Below, piece by piece: positions 62,536 to 64,000 of a stretch of 64,000 nt of DNA (its first letter is position 1; every line of letters starts with the position of its first letter). The notes under the pieces are model-generated. The model worked only from the letters and a program-made list of their open reading frames with translations. It made no database searches and was not told the origin of the DNA. This DNA is from DAOUJW01 sp965218945 (GTDB lineage: Bacteria; Chloroflexota; Dehalococcoidia; Lucifugimonadales; UBA2985), in contig OZ244718.1 in the NCBI GenBank assembly GCA_965218945.1, positions 1,736,001 to 1,800,000 of the forward strand, read 5' to 3'. The position numbers and the translations under genes are program-made.

Positions 62536-64000
62536 TTGAAGAAGCTACTTGAACGAATCACAAGACGCGGAGGGGAGACCCCGCCAATTGAGTCCGTCGC
62601 CCCGCAGGAGATGCCGGAGGACCAACTCCTCACGGAGCCAGCACCCGGTGGAACGACGGAGGCCCCTCCCAAGATCCCGCCGGAGCTGCCCCTGTTCTTC
62701 ATGCTGTCCCACCTGGACGAGGACGGCCCCGTCCGCCTGGACGGGGTGAAGCTGGGGGTGTGCGAGGTGATGGGCCTGGAGCTGGACGAGCCGAAGCTGG
62801 GGGCCTTCGCAGGCGCCCTCAACGCCCTGGACTTCCCTGCCCAGCTGCTCATCCGGCAGCACGCACCCCGTCTCGGACGCCTGCGAGACGACCTTCAGCA
62901 GGCGCAACCGGAGGACCTGCCCCCGCAGACGAAGGCGGCGGCCGAGTCCCTCCAGCGGCTGCTCACCGACCTGGAGGCCCGCGACGGCATCCTCGACCGG
63001 CGCTTCTACGCCGTGTGCGAGTTCGGCCGCATCGACGACCTGCGGGGACTGCTGGCTAGGGCAGGGCTCTCCGTGCACCCGCTCCGGGGCCGCCAGCTTC
63101 GGATGTTCCTTGTATCAGCCGCTCTGGGCGGTTCGCCGTCCGAGTTCGACGAGGAGACCCCCGTCGAGGTGGAGATCAAACGCCGTGACATCCGCGTCGG
63201 CGGGAGCCTCGTCCGCTCCCTCCACCTGGGCCGCTGGCCCCGGTCATTGGCCCCCGGCTTCCTCCAGGGGCTGATGGCAGCCGGAGCGCCGATGGACCTG
63301 TCCGTCCACGTCGGCCCGATACCGGCGGAGCAGGCGGCCAGGACCCTGGAGTGGCAGAAGGTGCGCTTCGAGTCGGCCCAGTCCCTGTCCTTCAAGCGGG
63401 GCCGCACCATGTCCCCGGAGGCGGAGATCGCCCTGGAGGACGTGAACCGGCTCAGGGACGAGGTGCAGCGGGGCAGGGAGCGGCTCTTTCACGCATCGCT
63501 CTCCGTCACCCTTCACGCGAAGGACGAGGCCGCGCTCAAGGAGATGACACAGCGGGCGAAGGCCCACTTCGGAGCGACCCTGGGCAAGCTCGACAACCTG
63601 GCCTTCCGCCAGCGCGAAGGTCTGTTGTCCACGCTCCCCCTGGCTCTGAACGCCGTGGCCGAGTGGCGCAGCCTGGACACGTCCAGCATCGCCCGTCTCT
63701 TCCCCTTCTCACCGCCGGACCTGGACACCCGCTCAGGCACCCTCTACGGCATCGACATGCGGGCCTGCTCCCCCGTGGTCTACGACCCCTGGGACGGGAC
63801 TCACCTCAACGCCAACACCGCCGTCCTCGCACGGTCGGGCAGCGGCAAGAGCTTCGCCACCAAGCTGGGCGTGCTGCGCGGCATCACGCGCGGCATCACG
63901 GCCTACGTCATCGACCCCGAGGGCGAGTACGCGGACATGGCCCGCGCAGCCGGAGGGCGGGTGCTGTCCCCCGGCGTCCCCGGCCAGGGCATGAATCCTT
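62536..64000 (+). CDS. virB4: VirB4-family ATPase, module B (3' end outside window)
   Basis: 488 codons visible from TTG 62536, same start context as in module A. The leader (GGETPPIESVAPQEMPEDQL) differs from copy A; from about residue 45 the match is very high, with long DNA identity from about 63717 (offset 33559). Walker A ARSGSGKSFATKL is present; Walker B lies beyond the window. Confidence 0.92.
   Translation, partial: MKKLLERITRRGGETPPIESVAPQEMPEDQLLTEPAPGGTTEAPPKIPPELPLFFMLSHLDEDGPVRLDGVKLGVCEVMGLELDEPKLGAFAGALNALDFPAQLLIRQHAPRLGRLRDDLQQAQPEDLPPQTKAAAESLQRLLTDLEARDGILDRRFYAVCEFGRIDDLRGLLARAGLSVHPLRGRQLRMFLVSAALGGSPSEFDEETPVEVEIKRRDIRVGGSLVRSLHLGRWPRSLAPGFLQGLMAAGAPMDLSVHVGPIPAEQAARTLEWQKVRFESAQSLSFKRGRTMSPEAEIALEDVNRLRDEVQRGRERLFHASLSVTLHAKDEAALKEMTQRAKAHFGATLGKLDNLAFRQREGLLSTLPLALNAVAEWRSLDTSSIARLFPFSPPDLDTRSGTLYGIDMRACSPVVYDPWDGTHLNANTAVLARSGSGKSFATKLGVLRGITRGITAYVIDPEGEYADMARAAGGRVLSPGVPGQGMNP

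Larger units (their letters stand above)
56450..64000 (+). repeat. module B: direct repeat of 22690-31256
   Basis: Non-coding array, HTH/coiled-coil gene, control region, secreted protein, TrbL-like, pilin, PrgI fusion, pilin 2 and virB4 occur in the same order, orientation and spacing as in module A, offset ~33.5-33.8 kb. The level of divergence varies along the repeat, from near identity (pilin TM, virB4 core) to little similarity (leaders, linkers). Confidence 0.9.

Overview
The window is GC-rich bacterial DNA with frequent GTG and TTG starts. Its gene content fits a Chloroflexota (SAR202 / Dehalococcoidia-like) genome: a kinase-regulator fusion, a giant FnIII/cadherin surface protein, a type IV secretion system (T4SS) of PrgI/VirB4/TrbL type without VirB8/9/10, and a Replic_Relax relaxase. 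The phylum is an inference from gene content, because no rRNA or tRNA gene was found.

Layout. (1) 0-2.4 kb: 3' part of a PAS-histidine kinase-receiver-winged-helix fusion and a decayed IS110-type transposase end. (2) 2.8-6.7 kb: an AT-richer, probably transferred island of SIR2-like NADase, DUF262 protein and amino-DNA-methyltransferase, a candidate defence module. (3) 7.4-9.4 kb: NarL-type two-component pair on the minus strand. (4) 10.2-20.5 kb: a 3441-residue secreted repeat protein. (5) 20.8-39.8 kb: conjugative-element module A: HTH regulators, a repeated non-coding region, a minus-strand HTH/coiled-coil gene, then a plus-strand transfer operon (secreted protein, TrbL/VirB6-like, pilin, PrgI fusion, second pilin, VirB4, coupling ATPase, Replic_Relax protein), small regulators, a PP-loop enzyme and a large serine recombinase. 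(6) 39.8-56.2 kb: minus-strand DNA-metabolism block (helicase, N6-adenine-type methyltransferase, RadC, SSB, PD-(D/E)XK nuclease, TSCPD protein, Rad52-like annealing protein, primase). (7) 56.4-64 kb: module B, a diverged second copy of the non-coding region, the coiled-coil gene and the start of the transfer operon, offset about 33.56 kb from module A and running off the window.

Two complete group II introns (41462-44392 and 45583-48507) interrupt the helicase and the methyltransferase. Removing them restores both reading frames exactly. Each intron carries, besides its reverse-transcriptase/HNH maturase, an unrelated second gene in the same slot, ending 169 bp from the intron 3' end: a small membrane protein in one, a DUF3224 protein in the other.

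Two further signals stand out. First, a duplicated non-coding region holds a tandem array of ~41-nt stem-loops with a conserved loop and base changes that preserve pairing between copies. Second, a short mobile palindrome (CCCCGTACTCGATACGGGG) occurs eight times; six copies lie inside genes, always in the same frame and orientation, and two lie in the non-coding regions, where the sister region gives an apparent empty site.
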